This document shows, one piece after another, positions 1 to 13,100 of a stretch of 64,000 bases of DNA. A program made the position numbers and the translations under genes. The notes beneath the pieces are model-generated. The model searched no databases and had not been told where the DNA came from. It saw only the letters and a program-made list of their open reading frames with translations. Numbering within the stretch: the stretch's first letter is position 1; each line of letters starts with the position of its first letter. Source of the DNA: Paraescarpia echinospica (Eukaryota; Annelida; Polychaeta; Sabellida; Siboglinidae); assembly GCA_020002185.1 (NCBI GenBank), contig CM034539.1, forward strand, positions 558,001-622,000, written 5' to 3'.

Positions 1-604
1 TGGTATGTTATAATGAAACCATTCAAAAATATTGTTTCACTGTATAATATATTGTGTTGTCATGTAGATGTTACTTTAATTTAATTACATTTCATTAGAT
101 AATTTATTGACGTATCTGCTATTGGAGAAATTGTCTGACCATCCATCTGGACGGTAAAACAGTTTATAAATTACGATTTAATTTTCATCTGCAAGATGTT
201 AAACTAACATAACATGAAATGACTGACTAAATTGAATGTCTTTTATTATTCTAAACAATAACTATTTGAAATTGATACATTTGTGCAGTTTTTAGTGTAC
301 ATTAAATTAATTAAATAATTATTTAAATAAAAGGAGTTACTTGAAATGTGTGCAATTTCACGTTTTCACGTAGTGTTGACAGAATGTATTTTTAATCATG
401 TTTGTGAGCATGAAGCTAAAACAATCAACAGGAAGTGAACCTGTCACTGGATACACAGCTGTTTTGTATGTCTGTTGGCACCTCTACCTATGGACAGACG
501 TGTTCAAATGTAACAATATGCCATTTGCTAGCACCATTTTGGCCAAAGTTTTGTAAAATTAATGGCAAGTTATTATATATCATGTTAATCCAGTCATTAT
601 TCCT
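1..604. other. AT-rich sequence, nothing recognised
   Basis: No exon, repeat array or transposon end is recognisable here. It has no visible counterpart beside the right copy, where the equivalent position is satellite or gap. Confidence 0.5.
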
Positions 605-790
605 GGTCAAAACACTTTACATTTATCTCCCTGGCAGACCTGTTCAACCGAACACCATCTTGACTTCTTTTAGAAGTACTCAGCCACACTGCAATTACTA
701 CAGGAAGATTATTTGCACACAAATATGAAATGTCCACTGTCAATAGCCAGGTACTGAGTGAACTGGAGCAATGTGCAGGGACTGATCTTG
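605..790 (+). repeat. Dispersed repeat, also at 58575-58860
   Basis: The segment containing GGCAGACCTGTTCAACCGAA resembles 58640-58760 at many positions, through the stretch around ACAAATATCCACCACTGTC. The second copy is preceded by TTATATAGCGC...GCTCAAAGCG, a tail common to invertebrate SINE or MITE families. The family is not identified. Confidence 0.55.
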
Positions 791-1838
791 CCTAAGGCTT
801 GTCATGACAAGAGTATTTAAACTAGTACAATGTTGACCGAGAGTCTGGCACTCTAACTAGCATGTTATTGTGCCCCAAATATAAATCTCCATTTTTGTCC
901 AAAAAATTATACACAAACAAATCACACAACAGGCAAACCATGTGACCAACTTTCATCATAGCTAAACAACAGTTGGTATCATTCAGTGGGTGTCAAGCAA
1001 TATCACACAACCATGTCTAGTCTATGTGTATCTACAAATGCAGTCTTCATTCAGCAATGCTACAAACCCTTACAAGAAAGTAGACAACAAACAGTGATGA
1101 TTCCTGCATGCCTCCATCCCTGCAACAAGTCTGGTCGCCCTATGTTAGCTGATACTCTAGAAGCTGGTTAAAACCACTGGAAATGTTTGGTCAAAGGCAA
1201 GACCTAACATTTCCAGGTGGAGCATTGAATACTTCTTTTATTGCGCAGGTTAGTTATCTTTATCGACCATGCCAACTAATCTACATTATGTTGTAGTACT
1301 AGTAGTGGTAGCGATACACCTTCTCCCTGGCCGATAAAGACCCCCACACGTCCCCAGTATACACTGTAACTGGGATTAATGTTTCAAAAAAATTCACTGC
1401 AACTACAAATCATTTTATTATGCTCACACTAATACTAGATAGCACTCAATTGTCATATGAGATACAAATTGTTAAACACTAGTTTATATTATTGTCAGTA
1501 TGGTTTTTAATATAATCTAAAGTTATGATTGGATGTATGTATTTGGTAAAGTGCCTGAGAGCAATCTTGATTGATTGGATACTACATAAATATTTATTAT
1601 TATTATTAAAGATAGAAAGATACAGCCTAAAAAGAACCTCTGCAACACTACATAATCATACATAACATTTACAAAGTTCACGTTTCTTCTAAAAGTTGTG
1701 TGTGTGTTGTACTACTAGAAAGGAATATGTCGTAGACCATATATCCTTGATCATTGTTAGCAGTCAGAAGGCACTTGTTCAGGCAGGTTGCAGAAGTTCA
1801 CAAAGGCTCAAACACATAGAGCATTATGCACTGGTGGT

Positions 1839-1945
1839 CGGTGGGTGGACAGTTGTGGGTGGTGGGTGGACAGTTGTAGGCGGTGGGTGGACAGTTGTGG
1901 TCAGTGGGTGGACAGTTGTGGTCGGTGGGTGGACAGTTGTGGGGG
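1839..1945 (+). repeat. 20-bp minisatellite, left copy
   Basis: About five units around GGTGGGTGGACAGTTGTGG. The right-copy counterpart is 19495-19600. Confidence 0.85.
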
Positions 1946-3572
1946 AAACAAATTGTTACTGTGGCGCCACCTATGGAGTGGAAAATATAGGGTCAAAGTC
2001 AAGTGTTTATTCAAACAAATTAGACGTACTAATGAATTATACAAAACATATTGGCGAAAAGTTCGAAAGGAGAAACTTAGAAATAAAAACAGTTATAAAG
2101 TCACGCTTCTCCTTGGTCGACAATTTCTTGCAGCTTTTAAGTTAATTAGTGATACAGACATGGCAATCATTACTTATGTTTTGGGCGCTTGCTATGAAAC
2201 TGAACAATGTGAAATTATATCTGCATACAATAACTTTTATTTAATACAAATTGATGCTAACATAGCTATTTTGGAATGCTCAAAATGTTATGTCTGTTTC
2301 AGTGGGAGTGGGTGCTGGTTTGAACCGATACAAAATTAATGGTTTTTGGACATTGTGAACCTTTGAGTGACCCCTGGCAGTGAGAAGCGATTGACTAGCG
2401 ACATGCGAACTGTGTAATGTTTTGAGTCTTACCACAAGTTTCCAGCCCCGTGGACTGCGAGACGTGGCTACGTTAACCTGCAGTGAGAGCAACGGTGCAA
2501 GAAAGACGACAAAGAACACAGCAACCAGAGAAAAACCACAACATCCACCAGGGCCACGTTCAGAGTTCGCGCTGCAACATCGCGATCCGTCATGGTTCAC
2601 CACCAGAAGTTTAACAGTTAACTTATATGTACTGCGACGTTCGCCGCATTCAGAGTGACTCGGTTAAAAGTAGACGTTGTGCGTTTGATGCTACCGATTT
2701 CAAAAGTGTCTCTCCAAGAAAATACAGACATCCCTAACATAAGGAACAGTTTGGTTTAATTAAAAGCTCAACTTGTCATCCCATTAAAAACAATACCCTT
2801 CAAATCCCAAACCAAGTATGGATGCCGTTTTGGAGACGTGCTGGCTTGGCACACGTCACAACGTAACTTTGAACGGCACTATCGACTTCCGGGGCAAAAC
2901 ATAATGTAACGGCGAGGTGCGAACTCTGAATGCGGCCCTGAGTTAGGGTCAAGTACGTATTGCATCTAAAAAAGCAATTGTTGAATGTGTATATAACATT
3001 TGTGTTTGATCAAATGTACTTGCATTTTAAAATAGTGTGTATTTGTATTTTAAAGGCAACATATTTTCTTGAGTAAACAAATGTATTTGACCCCAACCAG
3101 ACAGAGCTGAAACAGATACACAAGAACAGAAATGAAAGTGAAAAGATAGCACTAGACGTCTTTATATTGTGTGAAACAGGCAATGGCAGTCTATACATGG
3201 CATAATAAATATATACACATAGGATATACTTTACACTGAAGCTGTTCAGATTCTGTCATATGGACAGTACCAAATTAAAGGTGTAGCTAGTTCTGTCTGT
3301 AGACAGGTGTGTTCACTTTGGTCTTAACTAACAGATGGCGAATTAGTCGGATTTATACTTTTGTGAGAATGTCATGACATTGTAATGTGATTAGACAACA
3401 CAAGTTTTTTAGATTTGTGGGATAATGTTCTGAATGTGACTCAGATGAAATCTATTGCCAACACTCAGCAACTGTAGTTCAATGGCATCTTGTCATTGAG
3501 TCATGTTTTAGGTCTATTAAACTATTAAACATTCATGTTGCACTGTGTATTGCCTATTATGCTACTGTTTTT

Positions 3573-3675
3573 AAGATATCCTTTGTTTATTGTTATTGTT
3601 TCAAGATATCCTTTGTTTATTGTTATTGTTTCAAGATATTCTTTGTTTATTGTTATTGTTTCAAGATATCCTTTG
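3573..3675 (+). repeat. 30-bp minisatellite, left copy
   Basis: Three to four units of AAGATATCCTTTGTTTATTG plus TTATTGTTTC. The right copy has two to three units at 21233-21308. Confidence 0.85.
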
Positions 3676-4112
3676 TTGATACTTGCACCAAAGAAGATAT
3701 ACAGAACTACTGATCCTTGTCTTCAACCAAGCTAAATATGGCAGAAACTTTACCAAGTTACACATTCAGTAAGAAAACTACAGTTAGCTTGGAGCAAGTT
3801 CTCAGTGAGCAGCTTAGGAAAGATATAAAACAGTACTACAGGATGAAAGACAAACACTTGAGCATTTAACCAGTAATGTGTGGCATGGTTCCATGCCAGT
3901 GATGGTAATGATGTGGGTTAGATTAACCACAAGGAGCTTCAACAAACTCAAAGGCAGCTTCACTCAAGGGAGGTATAATTGTAATACAAACATTTCATAA
4001 ACACAATGGTGTGTAAGTTCACACTTTAAACAATCTTGTCATGATGCCAGGTATTTACAGGAAAATAACACAGCAAAGACGTAAAAGTTCACATATCATA
4101 AACACCACGAAC

Positions 4113-7100
4113 CTTAGAGTAGCCGCTTTTCTGGTAGACCTGTTGCATCATGGCGATCTCCTGGAGAGCCTTCTCAGTCCTGGAACACACAGTCACTGCA
4201 GTCATTACATCAAATGGTATCAGCTGCAGCTGGAATGAAGATTGTGGCAATCCCACTCATTATGATGTTGCATCATGGCGATCTCCTGGAGAGCCTTCTC
4301 AGTCCTGGAACACACAGTCACTGCTGTCATTACATCAAATGGTATCAGCTGCAGCTGGAATGAAGATTGTGGCAATCCCACTCATTATGATGTTGCATCG
4401 TAGCTCAAGTCGGGATTGGCGCAAGTCAATAGGTCACACTTGCCGTGTCTAGACATGTTGCTTGTGTAAACGCATGCCCAAGACAAGCTGCATCTGTCAC
4501 TGCATCAAAGACCAACTGGTGAAATTACTACTTGTTCGTTTTTTTATAGTGTAAACAACCATCTGTTTCTTTCATTCCCTTGGTAGCAACTACCCAGTAA
4601 GCCACTGTCAGAGCACGCTGGACTTCACCCACCTGTTTCCATCCACGGAGCCAGCGATGATGAAGCCAAGAGCTTCCACAGCATCGACTGACAGACACAT
4701 CTCCTTCGACTCACTCGAACCATCTACACACAACACACAAGTACCAGTTCTGAAATCATGTAAACGCAGTCTTCAGTTTCACTGACAAAACTGTGGCGCA
4801 TGTGTGTGATTCTTGCAGCGCAATATACACAATATTCGCAATACATGTACTTCAGGAAAGCGGCCCACAATCATAGTTCAACTGTTAGTCCCTAGACACC
4901 ATGTGTTGTGAATGTATCATAATCTTGTTTGGGGTACCGAGGTTATCAAGCAGAAATAATCACCAACACTTAACGCTACGTGGCATTAACGTGCCAAAAT
5001 GGAAGTATCCTGTAAGATCCCGTCATTGTGCAGTCAGAGATTATATTTTAATCCTGTTACTTGTAAATTTTATGATACACTCTGTAGCTGAGGTGCACCG
5101 TTTTCCAATGAAATCGCATCAGCTCGTGCACTGGCAGCTCACAACCATAGTTCAAAAATAAGTCACCAGGTGGCATACATGTTATGAGAGAACGTATGAC
5201 TAATGTCCACTGCACAACACTGTCTATGTCACTCAATTAATGTCAGTGTCCACTGTCTAGTTTACCATCAATGATTTTTAGGTCCAATTTGTTGAGTGAC
5301 ATAGACAGTGTTGTGCAGTGGACATTAGTCATACGTTCTCTCATAACATGTATGCCACCTGAACTATGGTTGTGAGCTGCCAGTGCACGAGCTGATGCGA
5401 TTTCATTGGAAAACGGTGCACCTCAGCTACAGAGTGTATCGTAAAAACTACAAGTGACAAGATTAAAATATAATCTCTGACTGCACAGTGACGGGATCTT
5501 ACAGGATACATTTTGGCACGTTAATGCCACGTAGCGTTAAGTGTTGGTGATTATTTCTGCTTGATAACCAATTAATGTCACAGTGTCCACTGTCTAGTTT
5601 ACCATCAATGATTTTTAGGTCCAATTTGTTGAGTGCTTCAACATGTTTGCCTAAATGTCTAGTGCCAAATTGTACAGTACTCTGAGATAGACAATAAGTG
5701 CTATAAACTATTAATATGACAAGTTTATCATTCCAAGAGCACCAACCTGGCTCTGCCAACAGGTCCAATATTTCCCTGAGATTGTTCAGCACAAATGTCA
5801 TGTGAGAATGCTCATCAAGACTCTGAAATAAAACATTTAAAACATTAACAAATTATACAAACAACTTTTCTTGAATATATCTGTTTAATGTGTCTTGCTA
5901 CTGTAGGTATACAGTTGAACTCACTATTACGGTCACCCTCTAGAGGGCAGAAGTGACCTGATTGGTGAAGTGACCTGATTGCTAAAATGATAGTGTTAGT
6001 GAGACTAATTACCTATACTTTGAAAGAAAACATGTGATACTATGTTGGGATGACCTTAATTGCGAGGTGGCTGTATTAATGGGGTGACCTTAATTGTGAG
6101 GTGGCTGTATTACCAGTGACCATAAAGTGAGGTTCAACTGTCTATGTATTGCTATTACACATACCGGTACATATCACTCTTCTAAATGACATTATATATT
6201 TTCCCTTGCTATAATACTAAATAAAAGTATATATAATTAATACTAAAAATATGCATAAACCACACACTGTACTAACAGTACAACCTCGTTATTAAGGTCA
6301 CTCTTTGGATTGGCAAAAACTGACCTGAATAGCAAGTTGACCATATAAGTGGGAATGATTTCATATACTTTACTTTAAATAAGTTTGATTGTCGTGGAGT
6401 TACCTTAATTGCAAGGTGGTTATATTACTAGGGTGATCATAAACAGAGGTTTGACTGTACATTAAATGACTGCATGGATGATTAAAATCTGGAATCTTGT
6501 GTTTCACCAGTGTTACTCATAACAACACATCTGGAATCTTGTGTTTCACCAGTGTAACTCATAACAACACATCTGGAATCTTGTGTTTCACCAGTGTTAC
6601 TCATAACAACACATCTGGAATCTTGTGTTTCACCAGTGTTACTCATAACAACACATCTGGAATCTTGTGTTTCACCAGTGTTACTCATAACAACACATCT
6701 GGAATCTTGTGTTTCACCAGTGTAACTCATAACAACACATCTGGAATCTTGTGTTTCACCAGTGTTACTCATAACAACACATCTGGAATCTTGTGTTTCA
6801 CCAGTGTTACTCATAACACAACTGGAATCTTGTGTTTCACCAGTGTTACTCATAACAACACATCTGGAATCTTGTGTTTCACCAGTGTTACTCATAACAA
6901 CACATCTGGAATCTTGTGTTTCACCAGTGTAACTCATAACAACACATCTGGAATCTTGTGTTTCACCAGTGTAACTCATAACAACACATCTGGAATCTTG
7001 TGTTTCACCAGTGTTACTCATAACAACACATCTGGAATCTTGTGTTTCACCAGTGTTACTCATAACAACACAACTGGAATATTGTGTTTCACCAGTGTTA

Positions 7101-10100
7101 CTCATAACAACACAACTGGAAAACTTAGAGAAAATTACGTGAGACGTTGGACAACATAAAACTTCAACAAGGCCCTGTGCCATGTAACACACCTAGTGTT
7201 TGTGTCCGATAGTCCTACCTTTCCCCTGGAGGATGAAGCCCTCGTGTCCAACTCTGGGGGTTGGGATGTCACTGGCCATCTGGTCACGTTGAGGACACAC
7301 ACACAACTACTACCAAAACATATCTCATTACTTGTTTTAGAGATTCACACTGCCCCGGACGAATTTCAAAAAAATCGCAATCTGTGAACACTACTCATAA
7401 TCAACTAAATTTGAATTCATTTATGTCCAAAAAATTAATATACAGAACAATAATTCACAGGCTGCTGTTTAAATATTTGCGAATAGAAACATTGGTGAGA
7501 TGTTATACTTTACAAAACATCATTAATAATTTATGTCTGCGAGTACATAAGAACAAAGGTAATATGGTACACAATAATAATTAATTTTGTAAATAATTAA
7601 TTTTGTAAATTTCTAGGATGTCCCAAAACAGTCACTGCAGTAGTGCCAGGTGAGTGTGAAGTGAAAACAAGGATACTCGACGTTGCCTGACACAAGGGAG
7701 GAACGCAGAGAGATCTTGTGGAAGTGTTGTAGGTAGAGGAAGAGGACAAACCGCAGCAGAGGCACCGACATCCGACTCTTGCACTGCTCTACAAAGTAAC
7801 ACTTGGTGTAAGACATCCGACTCTTGCACTGCTCTACAAAGTAACACTTGGTGTAAGACATCCGACTCTTACACAGGTTTACACAGTAACACTTGGTGTA
7901 AGACATCCGACTCTTGTACTGCTCTACAAAGTAACACTTGGTGTAAGACATCCGACTCTTACACAGGTCTACAAAGTAACACTTGGTGTAAGACATCCAA
8001 CTCTTGCACTGCTCTACAAGGTAACACTTGGTGTAAGACATCGGACCCTTGCACAGCTCTACAAAGTAACACTTGGTGTAAGACATCAGACTCTTGCACT
8101 GCTCTACAAGGTAACACTTGGTGTAAAACATTGAAATCTTGCACTGCTCTACAAGGTAACACTTGGTGTAAGATATCGGACTCTTGCACAACTCTACAAA
8201 GTAACACTTGGTGTAAGACATCCGACTCTTGCACTGTTCTACAAGGTAACATTTGGTGTAAGACATCTGACTCTTGCACTGCTCTACAAGGTAACACTTG
8301 GTGTAAGACATCCGACTCTTACACAGGTTTACACAGTAACACTTGGTGTAAGACATCCGACTCTTGTACTGCTCTACAAAGTAACACTTGGTGTAAGACA
8401 TCGGACTCTTGCACTGCTCTACAAGGTAACACTTGGTGTAAGACATCGGACTCTTGCACTGCTCTACAAGGTAACACTTGGTGTAAGACATCGGACTCTT
8501 GCACAGCTCTACAAAGTAACACTTGGTGTAAGACATGTTTACATTAGTGAAAATTCATCATGTTGGAAGAATTATTTAATTATTATAAAGAAAATTTGAT
8601 TTGAGTTGTACGTTTACATCAACAGTCACTGACGTGCCACACTAGTACTGCCACCTAGCGAGCAAATATTTCCTATATTTAAATATAAACTTATCGTACA
8701 ATTGTGAAAATGTTCACCAGGTTGGAAAAATAATTAAATATAGAAATGTTCTTTTTTCACAACTAGAAAATTTGACTCACATCGACCTTTCGACCGCCTG
8801 CTTGCCACACCATCTGGCGAGCAGAGGAAGAACAGTTCATGATGAAGGTCACCGAAGGTGGTCGAAACGTTGATGTGAGTCAAATTTTCTACTTGTAAAA
8901 TAAGAACATTTCTGTATTTGATCATACAATCAATCATTGATCGGTAAAGCCAAATTGATGTTCGATTACGAAAATAAAATCTATCCCTAGCAGTAATATG
9001 AATTGTTGCAGTGCGCACCTAATTCCTGCTGCGAGGAGCACTGGGCAAACATGTCATCACGATCCAGTCGCTCTTCTGGCTCTGTCACAACCAGCATGTC
9101 AAACGTCACAAAGTACCTGCAAGTCAACACGTCACCGGTCAACAGCTGGTGACACTTGATTTAGTGAACTACCGCCCAGTGATGTGAGCATATAACATAA
9201 TTAATTTTATTATATAATTTTTATGTCAATATTCTACTAGTTTTACTATGCATTTTATCTATGACATAACAAGTAATGTTTCTATTACAACGTATGATTC
9301 TTAACACATTTGTTTGTGTCTCTGTAAAGCGCTGTGAGCTACATTGGATGTAGCACTATATAAAATAAATCTTATCCTTATGTGCCACCCCGGGGCATGA
9401 AGAGGATAAGATTCAACAATTCACCAATTAATTTGTGTCCCTGTTTTATCATAATAATAAAAGAACTTTTTTGCGCCTCACAAACCAAATTCAGAGGTGC
9501 AACAAGAGAAAGGGTTGGTTCATCTCAAAATCAACAAGCCATATAAAAGTTGTCAACACATAAATGGATGTGCTAGATTGCTAAGATTAAAATGCTTACT
9601 TACTCGGGCAGTTACAAATGTACTGTTTTACTATTGTTTGAGTCTGTGTTACATGATGACTGTAGCAATTTGCTATATATTGACACATAGACTGAGACAA
9701 GAACACTTGCACATGTGGATTTGACAAACTGCATTAACTAACAGTACCAACCCTTCACACCTAAAGTCATTTTATGAAACGCTCTCTGAATCCTTGCAGA
9801 GTCTGAACAAAATCACCATCACATGGGTGCTTCTAGTTTTTGTAATTAACTTTGTTGTACTTGGTTTCCTAATATCGCAAGTTGTGCTTATGTTAAAGAT
9901 AATTGAATTCCACACAAGACAATGTTAAATGTATAAACCAAGTTTGTAATTAAACATGCGAAATGCAATACCCTGTGCCTGGGTGTGTTTGCAAAGAATG
10001 CAATGCATATCTACAAACTCCTTGTTAGTTTATATTTTAAAACAGCACCCATTCAAAAACTTCCAATACAAAGCCATATAAAAAATACCCTTTGCACAGT

Positions 10101-13100
10101 AGATACACTAAAGACTCCAGTGACACAAGTTAAGTAAGTATCCAGAAGATAACGCCACCTCTACGTGATATCAAAGTTAGAAAAAGTTTGTGGCTGTTTG
10201 CGGCCGCTCAAGGAAATAGGCACCTGACTACTTTCAGCTGTTCAACATCTGAAGGGTTAAAGTATCACCGAGTTGAACTGACAATAAAACAGTTTTTCCA
10301 TCCCTAAATTGGTTATACTGACACCTATGGCATTGCTATAATTGTGAAAAATGTTATTTCCATCATGCGTTGTGTCAGTGTCAGATGCTGTACTTACAAC
10401 CATGCCAAGTCCATTGGCAGCTGAAGCTTGTTGCAGGCGATGTTCTTCCATACGGAGTATCTGAAAGTTGGCAACATCCTTGATAACCAGAGTTAATGGC
10501 AACAACAAACTGGTTAAGTCAATTCTGAAGTCAATGAACCTCCCAGTCCAAGTCAAGTCACAAGTCCATGACCTCCCAGTCCAAGTCAAGTATCAAGTTA
10601 ATGAACTCCTAGTCCAAGTCAAGTCTCAAGTCACTGACCTCCCAGTCCAAGTAAATCATCATACGTGTCATCTTTCTGAATTCTAAGTCAAGTCATAAGT
10701 CACTGGGGCTCACCGTTCAAGTGTCATTTCAAATATCTTGAAACATCAATGATAACGTTTTCACTAGATGTTTGTAGTGTGAAATGAAATAAAGATCGTA
10801 AACTTCACCGCATTTGCATGCTGGTAATCATGGCAACACGATACAGCAAGGTATCTGTGTCATACATAAACTTTGGAATTTGAGTGCCAAAATGTGCAAA
10901 TATTATCTTCTTCTTTCTGTTTGCATACGTAGATAACAGGTAATTGTGTGATGAATATGTTTAGTTCCAGATAATCCTCTATTTGCATTCCATTGGAGGA
11001 AAGGAACATAATAAATTTTTGCTTCTGAAAATTTATTATGTATCATCCTTAGATAAGTACCCTTTTGTGTGCAGTGGCATATTCAAAACAACGCATAAAA
11101 AACTGGTAAAAATGTCAGCTATCTAGCATTAAAACTATTCCATTGGTCTTTACACAGATGCACATTTTGGCATCTGAACCCCCCTCCCCCCGTTTATGCA
11201 TGACACAAGAGTTAGTTTATAAATGTTTGCCAAGTAACCAACATACAAATGAATTTAACATCACAATTTTGCCTTCATTTCCACAAGTAACATCTTTTAA
11301 AAATGTCATAATTATTTGATGAATAAGGTGAAGATGTTTGTGGCCTTAAAAGTTGCTGTAAAACTTACCCGAGTCTTGGAAAGCCTGATTTACCCTTTGA
11401 CTTTGCATATGGAATTATCTTCTTAATATTCTAAAAAAAGAAAACACAAAGAGTTAAGACGGGTGATGGAGAGTGGAGACGGGTGATGGAGAGTGGAGAC
11501 GGGTGATGGAGAATGGAGAGGGGTGATGGAGAGTGGAGACGGGTGATGGACGGTTTAGACGGGTGATGGAGAAATGGAGACGGGTGATGGAGTGGAGACA
11601 GGTGATGGAGGGTGGAGACGGGTGATGGAGTGTGGAGACGGGTGATGGAGAGTGGTGACGGTGATTGAGAGGGGAGACTGGTGATGGAGAGTGGAGACGG
11701 GTGATGGAGAGTGGAGACGGGTGATGGAGATGGGTGATGGAGGGAGGAGACAGCTAATGGAGAGCGGAGACGGATGATAGAGAATGGAGACGGGTGATGG
11801 AGAATGGAGACAGGTGGTCGAGGGTGGAGATGGGTGATGGAGGGTGGATACAGCAACAAAACAGAAACAGTGACAAGGAATATAAAAAATGGTCCAAGTG
11901 GCCCTGAAGTCCTTTGGACTAATACGTCTATATGTGAACCCGGCTGATCAAATGAGTGATAAGTCAGAAAAATTGTAACATTGTTTTCTTACATCCTTAT
12001 AAAGGTTTGGTAGGGTGCTTTACATGGTTTCAAAAATTATATGACTGCCACAAAAATTGGTGAAGTTATGGAACATTGAACATGGTAGGGGTCAAAAAGT
12101 GAAAATGAAGAAAACGGCTGTTGAAATTATATATGCAAATGGATTGCATGGAAATATTACATGCACAACATTCAAACGTGGCACACAGTATGTAATATGT
12201 ATGTTATGTTGCAATGATACACTGGAAGTACAAATGTGCTGCTACAAAGACTTATCAAGTTATGCCAGATTATGTCTTTATGTGTAAAACTAACAGGACA
12301 GATTATTTGAGAGCAAAAGGTAGACTCACTGTTTGACCCAGTTTAAAACCTACTGGCAACTGTCCAGTTTAACAGGGGTCTAGTGGCTTAATGCTGTCTG
12401 TTGACACAAGCTTCTGCCAGTGACCAATTACAGATTAGTCACAGTTTCCATCAAACAATAGCAGGCAGAGAATCTTAGCTCCACAGCTGGGTGTAATACA
12501 CAACAAGTTATAAATATAGCTACTCTGAGGTAGACAATTAATTTTAGTTAGCAAATTTAGCATTTTAGGGGACCTTTGGTGCCCTTAGAATGAATCAATC
12601 AAATACAGATTTATTGTGTATAGTGGCACTACCACATGAAATGTCTATGAAAAATTAAAGAAAAAGTTACTGAACAGTTTAAACAAAAATTAAAAATGGG
12701 TCAGCTGGACGGTGATAGACGGTTTGAAATTGAAGCCTTTGTAAAACTTTTGTCTCGACTTCACCGAAGGCGGTGTCCTGCTGTCAGAACTTCGAAGGTG
12801 TTACTCACCTAACTTACAAATATATAGGGAGCTAATGGAGAGGCCCATCACAATCCATAGCACTACAAAATGAAGTATCTGAAAGTCACTTCATATACTG
12901 AGTGACACATCTCGTACTGTCTCTCTGCACTGTCGCAATGTCCAATAGTTTCCTATCACAACCCTCGTGTACAATATACCAAAGCTATATATTTCTAACA
13001 CCACAACATATGTATTATCATTGGATAGGTAATTGAATAATCTTTCAGATGAATGCAACTTGTAGCAGCAGAAAATGAAGCATACAAAAGTTACACCGCA

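Noticed and set aside
2280..2603. 107-codon minus ORF conserved between the two copies
   Set aside because: Conservation only reflects the near-identity of the copies. It does not match the TBCCD1 continuation expected after exon 9 and shows repeat-like inverted motifs with the nearby 2905-2945.
4602..4723. TBCCD1 ending in exon 8 by read-through (WVKSSVL then stop)
   Set aside because: A good donor (AACAG, then GTGGGT) in the right phase joins exon 9, whose product continues the alignment to vertebrate TBCCD1.
6482..7192. Long repetitive ORFs on both strands (42-bp repeats)
   Set aside because: The period is a multiple of three, so frames stay open on both strands automatically. The array lies in a TBCCD1 intron and has no protein-like features.
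7613..8536. Cysteine-rich repeat protein from the 45-bp array
   Set aside because: Only the final unit and what follows belong to TBCCD1 exon 5. The rest is intronic repeats whose frame is open because 45 is divisible by three.
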